Assembly (NCBI RefSeq): GCF_000421405.1
Contig: NZ_ATWY01000003.1
Location: 1 to 64,000 of the forward strand
Reading direction: 5' to 3'
From: Butyrivibrio sp. NC2007
Lineage (GTDB): Bacteria > Bacillota > Clostridia > Lachnospirales > Lachnospiraceae
DNA: 64,000 bases
Of this stretch, positions 23,188-31,197 are shown in pieces (the stretch's first letter is position 1; every line of letters starts with the position of its first letter). The translations under genes and the position numbers were made by a program. The notes below the pieces were generated by a model. It saw nothing but the letters and a program-made list of their open reading frames with translations. It made no database searches and was not told where the DNA came from.

Positions 23188-24288
23188 TTATGAAATCATC
23201 TTCTTTATCCTTTTTTCATTCTCCCTCGTATAATCGCTTAGTTCGTAAGATCTGATACGCTGATTTACCATCAACGGTTCCACAAAACCATTTTTTACCA
23301 ACACAGATAATCTATTTATTACCGTTTTGTTTGTCACACCGATTTCACGACTGACTTCGATTGGAGTAAACTCTCCTTTATATTTCTTAATCAAAAATAA
23401 AAGCAGTTCCTTCTCTTTGCCCTTTAAATATGATAAGCTTCCGCTTATTTCATCCTCGCTTGAACTTTCCGACAGTTCACAAATCTTATTAGAATATAAC
23501 AGCACCATGCGAAGGAAGTAATTCACCCACACTTCCGGATTTGGTGGATTATTTCTTCCCGAGTAATAAAGGGCAGGCAGTCCCATCTGTATCGATTTAT
23601 AGTACTCGTTAATGTCATATGCGAAGTATTCCTCTAATGAACCGATACCATTAAATCCATATCCATTGATATCCAAAATGTATCCCGAAAGCAAACGTGC
23701 AGTTCGACCATTTCCGTCTTCAAACGGATGTATCGTAACCAACTGATAATGTACAACCGCCGCAACTATCAACGGGTGATCATCAGTAGTATTTACATAC
23801 TCGACCAATTCATCCAATAGATCCGGTATATCGAGGTACTCCGGTGGAATATAATCAGGATTCCCAGTCTGGGAATCATATACGGCAAACAGCACGCCTG
23901 GAGGCATAGCTCCTCTTAGTCCGATTTTTTCCTTAGATGCTCCCTTCTCAACATATTTCTGAACATCTAATATCAGTTTCTTTGAAAATCGTTCTTTCTT
24001 TTTTACCTTTTCCTCCAGATAATTCAGCGCCAGAAAATAATTGCGCACTTCCTGCTCCGGCTTTAAAAAGTGCTTTCTTTCATCCCGCTCTATAACCTCA
24101 TCAACCTGCTTTTCAGAGAGTGGATTCCCTTCTATCTTATTTGATGCATAGGAACTCTTCTTCTTTGAATTCTTACGTAATTTGCTTGCTACAGATCTCG
24201 GCAATTTTACAGAGGAAACCTTGTATCTGTTTATATCAATCTCGGTTATGTATTTTAAAATCTCGTTTGTCAAAGCTACTTTGATCAT
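23188..24288 (-). CDS. Fic-domain protein with N-terminal inhibitory helix and HTH
   Basis: The 366-residue protein has the full Fic motif HPFEDGNGRTAR (187-198) with catalytic His187, a flap region upstream (GVLFAVYDSQTG) and an N-terminal Fic_N helix carrying the inhibitory pattern S-N-K-I-E-G (49-54). Activity is probably AMP transfer held in check by Glu53. The C-terminus (about 305-350) is a winged-helix-like segment (FTPIEVSREIGVTNKTVINR), suggesting DNA binding or autoregulation. The direct repeat TTTCACTATTTTTTCAC lies near the -35 region (24345-24370) and a TCACC/GGTGA pair overlaps the ribosome binding site. Confidence 0.88.
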   Translation of the reverse strand: MIKVALTNEILKYITEIDINRYKVSSVKLPRSVASKLRKNSKKKSSYASNKIEGNPLSEKQVDEVIERDERKHFLKPEQEVRNYFLALNYLEEKVKKKERFSKKLILDVQKYVEKGASKEKIGLRGAMPPGVLFAVYDSQTGNPDYIPPEYLDIPDLLDELVEYVNTTDDHPLIVAAVVHYQLVTIHPFEDGNGRTARLLSGYILDINGYGFNGIGSLEEYFAYDINEYYKSIQMGLPALYYSGRNNPPNPEVWVNYFLRMVLLYSNKICELSESSSEDEISGSLSYLKGKEKELLLFLIKKYKGEFTPIEVSREIGVTNKTVINRLSVLVKNGFVEPLMVNQRIRSYELSDYTRENEKRIKKMIS

Positions 24289-24403
24289 CTTCCAATCACC
24301 TCGGTGATATTATAGCAGAACGTCTCTGGAACCTCCATTAAAATTTCACTATTTTTTCACTATTTTTCATTTTCATTAGTCGATAAAACTGAAATATAAA
24401 AGA

Positions 24404-25729
24404 CTACAGCTCAACATTATCCATAAGAAAGTCAAATAAATCTATAACCATAACTCCCTTCTCATCATAAGAGGGTTTTAATCCTGTTTTTGCAACAACA
24501 ATCTTTTTAAAGGAATCATCAATATAATAAAGGCTCTTCTTTTCCTGCAACTGTTTATCGGCATCGTCCATCGAAAGTGCTGATTGAATATAATATTTCA
24601 TATCTCCTTTAGATGCTATGAAATCTACTTCTAGTGCTTTCTGTGCATAAATAGACTTTCCATTGATATCTATTCTGTCGGTCTTCTCGCTGACGTTTAC
24701 TTCCCCAACATCAATATTAAAACCTCTGTATCTAAGCTCGTTATATATGATGTTTTCCATAATATGAGTCTCTTCAATCTGTCTGAAGTTCAGTCTGGCA
24801 TTCCTTACCCCTATATCTTCAAAATATAACTTAAATGGAGCCCCGATATACTTTCTGCCTTTTATATTGTATTTGCTGACCTTGGATATAACGAATGCAT
24901 CCTCAAAATAACCTATGAAATTAGCAATCGTGTCATCAGTAATATCTTTTCCCATTACACTTTTAAAAGTATTTGTGAGTTTACTTACGTTTACAGGTGA
25001 ACCAATCGTTGAAGCTATGATATTAAATGTGTCAGCCAGTTCAGTTTTCTTTTTTATTCTATTATGGGCTATTATATCTTTAAGATACGTTTCCTCGCAT
25101 AAAGAATTCAGATAAGATATCTTTTCATCACTTCCCACCATCTGTGCAACAAGCGGAATTCCACCGGTTCTGATATACTCTTTCCATGCTTCCTGCGGGC
25201 TTATGCTCTGCCCTTGCATATACTCAGAAAAAGAAAGCGGTAAAATATGTACAATTGTACCCCTGCCCTTAAACTCTGTAGCTATGTCCGACGAAAGGAA
25301 TCTTGAATTTGAGCCTGTAACATAGACATCTAAGTTCTTATGACGCAGAAAACCATTCAAGGTGCCGATAAAATTATCCAGAAGCTGAACCTCATCAAGT
25401 AACAGGTAGAAATCGTCTTTGTCATTGATCCTATCATTAATATAAGCCCTGAATTTCTTGGCATTTATATAATAAATCCCATTCTTCTGTTCAAGTTTTG
25501 TCTCTTCATCAGGAAAATACGAATCAAGCAGATCGATATCCTCATCGGCATCAAAAGCGAACCTGATAACATTGGCGCTTGGCACGCCACTAGCCAAAAG
25601 GTACTTATAATACAATTCATTCATAAGATATGATTTTCCTGAACGTCTTGCCCCAGTTATCACTTTAATCAGGCCGTTCTGTTTTCTTTCTACAAGCCGA
25701 TCTACATATTTTGCTCTAGTGTATTCCAT
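24404..25729 (-). CDS. AAA/DUF4143 ATPase, second of three
   Basis: The 441-residue protein has Walker A GARRSGKS (26-33), Walker B FYLLLDEVQLL, sensor YVTGSNSRFLSSDIATEF and a DUF4143 C-terminal domain. The nuclease-like core (EVDFIASKGDMKYYIQSALS) lacks the catalytic Glu and Lys. Overall it is close in design to the 20811-22118 protein, with a similar arginine-finger-like stretch (GRKYIGAPFKLYFEDIGVRN). GGAG precedes the start by five bases. Its promoter is enclosed by a 22-base inverted repeat (25747-25831) unrelated to the palindromes of the first ATPase gene. Confidence 0.85.
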   Translation of the reverse strand: MEYTRAKYVDRLVERKQNGLIKVITGARRSGKSYLMNELYYKYLLASGVPSANVIRFAFDADEDIDLLDSYFPDEETKLEQKNGIYYINAKKFRAYINDRINDKDDFYLLLDEVQLLDNFIGTLNGFLRHKNLDVYVTGSNSRFLSSDIATEFKGRGTIVHILPLSFSEYMQGQSISPQEAWKEYIRTGGIPLVAQMVGSDEKISYLNSLCEETYLKDIIAHNRIKKKTELADTFNIIASTIGSPVNVSKLTNTFKSVMGKDITDDTIANFIGYFEDAFVISKVSKYNIKGRKYIGAPFKLYFEDIGVRNARLNFRQIEETHIMENIIYNELRYRGFNIDVGEVNVSEKTDRIDINGKSIYAQKALEVDFIASKGDMKYYIQSALSMDDADKQLQEKKSLYYIDDSFKKIVVAKTGLKPSYDEKGVMVIDLFDFLMDNVEL

Positions 25730-25746
25730 GTTTACTCCATAATTAT

Positions 25747-25831
25747 AAAAGTCTTTGGATTATTTCGATTTTATTTTACCACTAATCGGATTAAGTGGCA
25801 ATTATATACTCGAATTTTTCCAAAGACTTTT
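25747..25831. promoter_or_regulatory. 22-bp inverted repeat around the ATPase 2 promoter
   Basis: Arms at 25747-25768 and 25810-25831 share the perfect 13-base part AAAAGTCTTTGGA/TCCAAAGACTTTT and the outer TTCGA/TCGAA, 19 of 22 positions in all. The 41 bases between hold an AT-rich promoter-like segment and a smaller imperfect pair CCACTTAAT/ATTAGTGG. Confidence 0.65.
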
Positions 25832-25945
25832 AAATGTATCTATTGTATAAAGGTTGAGTATGGGATAACCCATGCTACATAGAATGGGATCAGTCCCCAT
25901 ATACTATAGAATTTCGCGTTTCCCAAGTTAGTATCTGGTTACTCA

Positions 25946-27250
25946 TCACACAAAAGTCGCCATATACAGCGGCGCCGTGATAATCCCCTCATCGTTAACT
26001 CCAATGTTTCCATCTATGAATTTATAACCAAATTCAATATCATCCTTATTCTTTACGAAAGATTTTAATGAGGTGGCACGTGTATTGCCACTTTTGACTT
26101 CTATTGGAATAACTTTCCCTTCTTTCTGGATAATGAAATCCAACTCTCTTTTGGTTGTCTCATTCTTGTAAAAATACAGAGAATATCCGTTTTTGTATAG
26201 GGCATCCGCTATGGCACACTCGAAAATGCCTCCCTTTGTGCTTCCGGAAAGTGTATTTTCAGCAATGTGTTGTTTTAGCGTAAAGTCCTTCATGGCAACA
26301 AGCAGGGAAAGATCTGTAGTATATGCCCTGAAGAAATCATCCCTCGCATAATCGTCAAGATCATATCTAACGTCTGTTACTACCTTGCATAGGCTGATAA
26401 TATCAGCTCTGAGAAGCCACTCTATACTGGAATAGTATTTCTGTGCTCTTCCACCATGTTCTACTTCTTTATACTGGAACTTGTGATTTTCCTTTTCAAG
26501 GAGCTGCTTTGCAAGCGATAAGTAGCACTTCTCAGCCTTAACCTTCTCTTCTGCATTAGCATAATGGGCGATATCATACTGATATCCCTGTAATAGACTA
26601 CGCTGAACTCTATCAACTTCCCTAAAATCTTTCGTTTCAAGATACTTCTTTACTGCTTCAGGCATTCCCCCTGTAGCAATATAATGTCTGTAATAGATCA
26701 TCATCTGATTATTAATTGCTTCCGGAACCACTTCTTTTTTATGAAGATAGCTGCGAAGAGTGTCAATCATGTCATCGGTAACTCCAAGTCCCCATAAAAA
26801 CTCTTCAAAATCCATTCCATTCATTTTAATGTAGTCTACATACCCTACCGGATATGAGGATGCTCTTTTGTAATCAATCCCAAGCAATGATCCTGAAGCT
26901 ATAACGTCGTATCTATTGTCTGTTGCCCAGAATTTCAGGGAAGTGATTGCTTCCTGGCACTCCTGTATTTCATCTAAAAAGATCAAGCACTTTCCGGGAA
27001 GTATCTTCTTTTCCGGAAATCGGAACCTCATTGCCATTATCATTGCATCTACTGACAAATCTCCAGCAAAAATGTCTGCAGCAGATGGAAGCTCTTTGAA
27101 GTTAATCTCTATTACTTCATCATAGTTTTCTTCTGCAAATCTCTCAATCGAATATGTTTTTCCGACCTGCCTTGCCCCCTGTACGACGAGGCATTTCCTA
27201 TCTTTTAATGTGCTCCATTTTTTGAGTTTTTCAGATATCTTTCTTCTCAT
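25946..27250 (-). CDS. AAA/DUF4143 ATPase, third of three, nuclease core intact
   Basis: The 434-residue protein has Walker A VQGARQVGKTYSIERF, Walker B CLIFLDEIQEC, sensor VIASGSLLGI and a DUF4143 domain. Unlike its two neighbours, it keeps a standard PD-(D/E)xK pattern: RELDFIIQKEGKVIPIEVKS, with Asp, Glu and Lys in place. It is more distant in sequence and may be the only one with nuclease potential. I prefer ATG 27250 (GAGGG five bases upstream) to the GTG one codon earlier. Three direct repeats at a 33-base period lie upstream (27262-27335). Confidence 0.85.
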   Translation of the reverse strand: MRRKISEKLKKWSTLKDRKCLVVQGARQVGKTYSIERFAEENYDEVIEINFKELPSAADIFAGDLSVDAMIMAMRFRFPEKKILPGKCLIFLDEIQECQEAITSLKFWATDNRYDVIASGSLLGIDYKRASSYPVGYVDYIKMNGMDFEEFLWGLGVTDDMIDTLRSYLHKKEVVPEAINNQMMIYYRHYIATGGMPEAVKKYLETKDFREVDRVQRSLLQGYQYDIAHYANAEEKVKAEKCYLSLAKQLLEKENHKFQYKEVEHGGRAQKYYSSIEWLLRADIISLCKVVTDVRYDLDDYARDDFFRAYTTDLSLLVAMKDFTLKQHIAENTLSGSTKGGIFECAIADALYKNGYSLYFYKNETTKRELDFIIQKEGKVIPIEVKSGNTRATSLKSFVKNKDDIEFGYKFIDGNIGVNDEGIITAPLYMATFV

Positions 27251-27261
27251 CACTACCCTCT

Positions 27262-27335
27262 ATCAACATATTGGAATATAATTCAGTACCTTATATCAAC
27301 ATTTTAGAATATTAAAATGTAGTTGTCATCAACAT
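27262..27335. promoter_or_regulatory. Three direct repeats at 33-bp period upstream of ATPase 3
   Basis: ATCAACAT occurs at 27262-27269, 27295-27302 and 27328-27335. The spacing is 33 bases both times, about three helical turns, so all copies face the same side of the DNA. Flanks are partly conserved (TATCAACAT-TTT/ATT-GGAATAT). They lie between the ATPase start and the ferredoxin terminator. Confidence 0.65.
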
Positions 27336-27350
27336 TTTGCAAATCATGCG

Positions 27351-27389
27351 ATAAAAAATTAGGGAACTTCAAACTAATAAGTTCCCTAA
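27351..27389 (-). terminator. Rho-independent terminator of the ferredoxin-type gene
   Basis: On the minus strand, TTAGGGAACTT and AAGTTCCCTAA form a perfect 11-bp stem with a 9-base loop, followed by TTTTTTAT. It lies 70 bases below the stop of the gene at 27459-28148. Confidence 0.85.
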
Positions 27390-27458
27390 TGTCCAGAAAA
27401 TATTTACGCACCTTTTTTCTCAATGATCTCATAGGCGCTGTTCTTAATCCTGTGAAAT

Positions 27459-28148
27459 TTAATCAAGTACCTCTCCGTTACGAGAGATGGTTACAACCTG
27501 CCAGGGAAGGAACTTTCCACTGTTCATTATAGCATTCTCTGCGGCCCTCTGGAGTCCTCCGCAGCATGGAACCTCCATCCTTACTATGGTAACGCTGACA
27601 ATATCATTATTTGATATGATTTCTGTCAGTTTTTCTGTGTAGTCGTCATCATCCAGCTTTGGGCATCCTACCATTGTAACCTTCCCCTTCATGAACTCTT
27701 CGTGCATGTTTGCATAGGCGTATGCTGTGCAGTCAGCTGCAATGAGGAGCTTGGCCCCATTATAAAAATCTGCCTGTGTCGGCAAAAGCTTTATCTGACA
27801 TGGCCATTGCATTAATCTTGATGGATGAGTGCTCATTCTTGAAATCATGTCCTGACTACAATCATTCTCTTTCTGGTTGCCACTCTTGAGCGTCATAAAT
27901 CTTGACCCCGGGCATCCGTGCGCTGCCTTTACTGCAGCTTCATCATACGCAGGCGCTTCTCTTTCTTCAAAAGAGATTGCTCCCGTAGGGCAGCCAGGCA
28001 GACAGTCTCCAAATCCATCGCAGAAGTTCTCTCTTACCAGCTTTGCTTTTCCATTCACAATATCAATAGCACCTTCGTGGCAGGCACTAGCACAAATACC
28101 ACATCCATTGCACTTTTCTTCGTCAATCTTTATTATCTTTCTTACCAT
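27459..28148 (-). CDS. 4Fe-4S dicluster ferredoxin-type protein
   Basis: The 229-residue protein has two iron-sulfur sites at its N-terminus: CNGCGICASACHEG (about 13-26), then a variant FCDGFGDCLPGCPTGAISFE. The second half holds conserved cysteines (HGCPGS, ADCTAY, MVGCPKL, VPCCGG) but no known catalytic motif. Related proteins are common in anaerobes next to a Crp/Fnr regulator, and some are annotated as 4Fe-4S binding proteins linked to nitrosative or redox stress. That role is inference. It is divergent from the Crp/Fnr gene at 28255, and AGAGG precedes its start. Confidence 0.85.
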   Translation of the reverse strand: MVRKIIKIDEEKCNGCGICASACHEGAIDIVNGKAKLVRENFCDGFGDCLPGCPTGAISFEEREAPAYDEAAVKAAHGCPGSRFMTLKSGNQKENDCSQDMISRMSTHPSRLMQWPCQIKLLPTQADFYNGAKLLIAADCTAYAYANMHEEFMKGKVTMVGCPKLDDDDYTEKLTEIISNNDIVSVTIVRMEVPCCGGLQRAAENAIMNSGKFLPWQVVTISRNGEVLD

Positions 28149-28213
28149 CTTTAAACCTCTCTGTTCTTAGCTTTAACCTTGTTCTGATAGTGTCAGTATA
28201 ATATACTATTCAT

Positions 28214-28225
28214 AACATGTATGTT
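28214..28225. promoter_or_regulatory. Palindrome in the ferredoxin/Crp-Fnr intergenic region
   Basis: AACATGTATGTT has perfect 5-base arms. It lies 30 bases before the Crp/Fnr start and within 70 bases of the divergent ferredoxin gene, next to AT-rich -10-like words (TATAAT at 28197-28202). It may be the binding site of the regulator. Confidence 0.45.
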
Positions 28226-28254
28226 GTTTAAACCACATTTCAGGAGAAATATTT

Positions 28255-28914
28255 ATGAATCTTGAAAGTATAGAAAAAAGCAGACTGTTCCAGGGAATGA
28301 CAGCAAAAGAGCTATCCTCGTGCCTTGACTTCCTGGGTGCAAAGGAAAAGAGATTCCGAAAAGATGATGTGATTCTCCACGCTGGAGAACAGACTTCCAA
28401 AATAGGCATGGTGCTTTCTGGTAGTGTTACTGTTGAAAGCAATGACATCTGGGGCAACCGTACTGTATTAAGCCATGTGGGAAAGAACCAGTACTTTGCC
28501 GAGACCTATGCTCTTCTTGGTGAAGTCCTTCTGGTTGATGTCAGAGCAAATGAGGAAAGCCGCATTCTCTTTTGCAATATAAAGAACCTTCTTGAAGATA
28601 GCAAAAAGAGCTCTCCCTGGAAGGAAAAGCTCCTTAAAAATATACTTATCATCTCATCACAGAAGAATCTTGTCCTCTCCGGACGTAGCTTTTATACTTC
28701 TTCCAAAAGCTGCCGCGGACGCCTCCTGTCATATCTCAATGCCATTGCACTACAGACTGACTCCAGAGAATTTGACATTCCATTCAACAGACAACAACTT
28801 GCTGATTATCTGAACCTTGAGCGCACCAATATGTCAAAAGAACTCTCACGCATGCAAGATGAAGGGCTTATAGAGTATAAGAAAAGTCATTTCAGACTTC
28901 TTGAGACTGATTAG
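28255..28914 (+). CDS. Crp/Fnr-family transcriptional regulator
   Basis: The 219-residue protein has an N-terminal cyclic-nucleotide-binding-like beta barrel (LFQGMTAKELSSCLDFLGA, VILHAGEQTSKIGMVLSGSV). A long dimer helix follows and then a C-terminal winged helix (FNRQQLADYLNLERTNMSKE, about 181-200, LSRMQDEGLIEY). The cysteines needed for an Fnr iron-sulfur cluster are not in the usual N-terminal pattern. A different effector, or partner sensing through the divergent ferredoxin-type protein, is therefore likely. Family members of this group control redox or stress genes. GGAG lies nine bases before the ATG. Confidence 0.9.
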   Translation: MNLESIEKSRLFQGMTAKELSSCLDFLGAKEKRFRKDDVILHAGEQTSKIGMVLSGSVTVESNDIWGNRTVLSHVGKNQYFAETYALLGEVLLVDVRANEESRILFCNIKNLLEDSKKSSPWKEKLLKNILIISSQKNLVLSGRSFYTSSKSCRGRLLSYLNAIALQTDSREFDIPFNRQQLADYLNLERTNMSKELSRMQDEGLIEYKKSHFRLLETD

Positions 28915-29028
28915 CCAGTATTTAAACTTACACTTTTTCAAAAATCGAGGACATTATCATTGATAAAGGTTTGTCTTACTGATATAAATAGAGAGATTAA
29001 AGTATTTGGGAAAAGAGGAATCGATAAA

Positions 29029-29913
29029 ATGGATGGAAACTTCAACAATGGACAGTATCAGATAAGAGAGACGGTTAGAGAGGCTCTTAGGTCAACGCCA
29101 TTTCTTATTATGGCAATAACTTTTTCTGCAAGCCTTATTATGTCTGTCATAAATATGATCTACTATATGGTAGTTGTTAACACAGGGCTTAGCACACTCT
29201 CAGACAATTCTTTTGAGAAAATACTTGCCTCCGGGTTCGGCAGCTCTTTTATGTTAATATTTCTTATTCCTATGGTCATCACTACAATAGGCCTTTGGCA
29301 GATTTATACTGGAGCCGGCAAGGATACCCCCATCATCAAGGGATTTGGCATGTTGAGGGGCATCTGTGTATTATGCATGATCCTTTTCATCCTTTTAGCC
29401 GCTATTTCCGGTATCGCAATAGCTTTATTCGCAGTAGGTGCAGGCCTTTTAAGCGCCCTCGGTTCAACGGATTTTGGCGATTTTGGAAAAATAGCAGCTG
29501 TCGGAATAGGCATTATAATCGCCATTTTCGCACTATATCTTGTGCTCGTAATACTGGCCGCCGTTTACTATTACAAGCTGAATGCATCAATAAAACGAAT
29601 TGAAGACGGCGCCAACCTCGGTTATATGACAGGCAATATTTCAACATACGTTATTGTATTCACTGTTTTTGGATGCGTAACCAGCGTATTGGCTGCGATA
29701 ACTACTATAATTATTTCAGCAGCCGGCAAGGCAATAAACTCCGCCATATCATCAGGCCTGATGCTTAGTCAGTACGGCCTTGGAGATCTGGAAGTTGTTT
29801 CATCCACAGTGCTTAATGCAATTTCCGGTGTTTTTTCAGCCGTATTTGTCATTTCCATGGCTGTGTTCCTTGGAAATCTTCGCAAGAAACTTTCTGCACT
29901 TGGCGTAAGATAA
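29029..29913 (+). CDS. Multi-span membrane protein
   Basis: The 294-residue product starts MDGNFNNGQYQIRETVREAL, a hydrophilic head. It then has five to six hydrophobic segments: about 26-50, 70-90, 108-140 (LCMILFILLAAISGIAIALF), 160-185 (AVGIGIIIAIFALYLVLVIL), 205-230 and 260-285. No transporter motif is seen. I chose ATG 29029 with AGAGGA eight bases upstream over an in-frame ATG 23 codons earlier that lacks one. It is codirectional with the Crp/Fnr gene 114 bases upstream and the 407-residue gene 14 bases downstream. Family not recognised. Confidence 0.65.
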   Translation: MDGNFNNGQYQIRETVREALRSTPFLIMAITFSASLIMSVINMIYYMVVVNTGLSTLSDNSFEKILASGFGSSFMLIFLIPMVITTIGLWQIYTGAGKDTPIIKGFGMLRGICVLCMILFILLAAISGIAIALFAVGAGLLSALGSTDFGDFGKIAAVGIGIIIAIFALYLVLVILAAVYYYKLNASIKRIEDGANLGYMTGNISTYVIVFTVFGCVTSVLAAITTIIISAAGKAINSAISSGLMLSQYGLGDLEVVSSTVLNAISGVFSAVFVISMAVFLGNLRKKLSALGVR

Positions 29914-29927
29914 TTCATTAGAAAAGC

Positions 29928-31151
29928 ATGTATCCAATCCATACAAGACCAACAAATAAATACAGCTTTGACAGACTCATGACCCTTTGGGATAAGTATC
30001 CCGAACACCACGAGATCTCTACTTTTGCCACGCTTGATTCAATTTTAGAGGAGCATGATTCTTACAGAAAAGACTTTGATGACGAAGTCCGCGCTGAGTA
30101 TATAGAGAAAGGCTATGAAGCATTTCTTATCAAGCTCTCATGGGATGATCTTCCTTATCGATATAAAACGATGGAATTGCTGTCTTCTGCTCCTGAAATA
30201 CCAAGAAACAGCTATGTGGATGCATTTCTGTCACAGTTTTCGGATATAGACACCGACCATAAGGCGTACTTTATTTTCCCGGAGAGCTTTGTGTCACAGT
30301 TTTTTGTAATATCAGAAGTCTGTAAAAGAGCTGAGTGCTTTAATCCGATAAAATGTCTTTTCCCTGACGAGGAAAAGGTACACTATATAGCAGTCTTTGA
30401 TAAAGAAAACATGGATGATGTGCTTCTTATGTATCATCTTCTATACACAAGTTCTTCTCAGGATGTCTTTGGGGGATATTCACTTTATGATTATCCGCTG
30501 CCCTGGTATCAGAGCCATTTATGGCAGGACGGTTATGTCCTTCGATCTCCATATCTTCCTGATAAGATCGCTAAATTCCAAGGAAACATTCCGTACTATC
30601 ACAATCCTGTAAAAACTGTGTATGTAAGAAGAAACATAGAACATATCCTTGATTGTGGCTATTTTTCTTCTGAATTGGAGTTCTTTTTATCTCTTACCCG
30701 AGATATTATGCCGCTTTTTCAATGGCTCTATGAAGATATAGCCATGTATGAGGAAAAAGATGGGTTCAAGACAAACTGGAGGCTTGAACGGACTAAGATA
30801 AGGACAAACCTTACAGCTGCCGGAATTATCAGACCTAAATGGAAGCATGAACTATCCCTCTTTAGAGAAATAAGAAGGCTCTATCCTGACACACTCTATC
30901 AGTACAGGCCGGAGTGGCTGGGGAAGCAGAGCCTTGATCTGTTCATCCCATCCATCAAGGTGGGAATTGAGTATCAGGGGATCCAGCATTTTGCTCCTGT
31001 TGCTTTCTTTGGAGGAGAAGAAGCTCTTTTGCAGAGAAAAGAGCTTGATAGACAAAAGAAAAGCCTATGTGAGGAAAATGGCATAAGGCTTATTGAGTGG
31101 AGCTATGATATGGAGCCAACTCTAAGAAATATTCGTGCTATTCTGAAATAG
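29928..31151 (+). CDS. Hypothetical protein with PD-(D/E)xK-like C-terminus
   Basis: The 407-residue protein has no recognisable N-terminal domain, but it is Tyr/Phe-rich and looks well folded. The last 110 residues are nuclease-like. A strand YQYRPEWLGKQSLDLFIPSI is followed by KVGIEYQGIQHFAPVAFFGG, a charged helix LLQRKELDRQKKSLCEENGI and a last strand RLIEWSYD. Asp-x-Phe-Ile-Pro with Glu-Tyr-Gln-Gly on the next strand is the pattern of Vsr/DUF2726-type restriction-endonuclease folds, with Gln at the usual Lys position. Activity is therefore uncertain. A role in DNA metabolism is inference. Confidence 0.65.
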   Translation: MYPIHTRPTNKYSFDRLMTLWDKYPEHHEISTFATLDSILEEHDSYRKDFDDEVRAEYIEKGYEAFLIKLSWDDLPYRYKTMELLSSAPEIPRNSYVDAFLSQFSDIDTDHKAYFIFPESFVSQFFVISEVCKRAECFNPIKCLFPDEEKVHYIAVFDKENMDDVLLMYHLLYTSSSQDVFGGYSLYDYPLPWYQSHLWQDGYVLRSPYLPDKIAKFQGNIPYYHNPVKTVYVRRNIEHILDCGYFSSELEFFLSLTRDIMPLFQWLYEDIAMYEEKDGFKTNWRLERTKIRTNLTAAGIIRPKWKHELSLFREIRRLYPDTLYQYRPEWLGKQSLDLFIPSIKVGIEYQGIQHFAPVAFFGGEEALLQRKELDRQKKSLCEENGIRLIEWSYDMEPTLRNIRAILK

Positions 31152-31197
31152 CTGATTGGGCAATACCCACGCAGAATCACATTTGGAGGAATCATCT

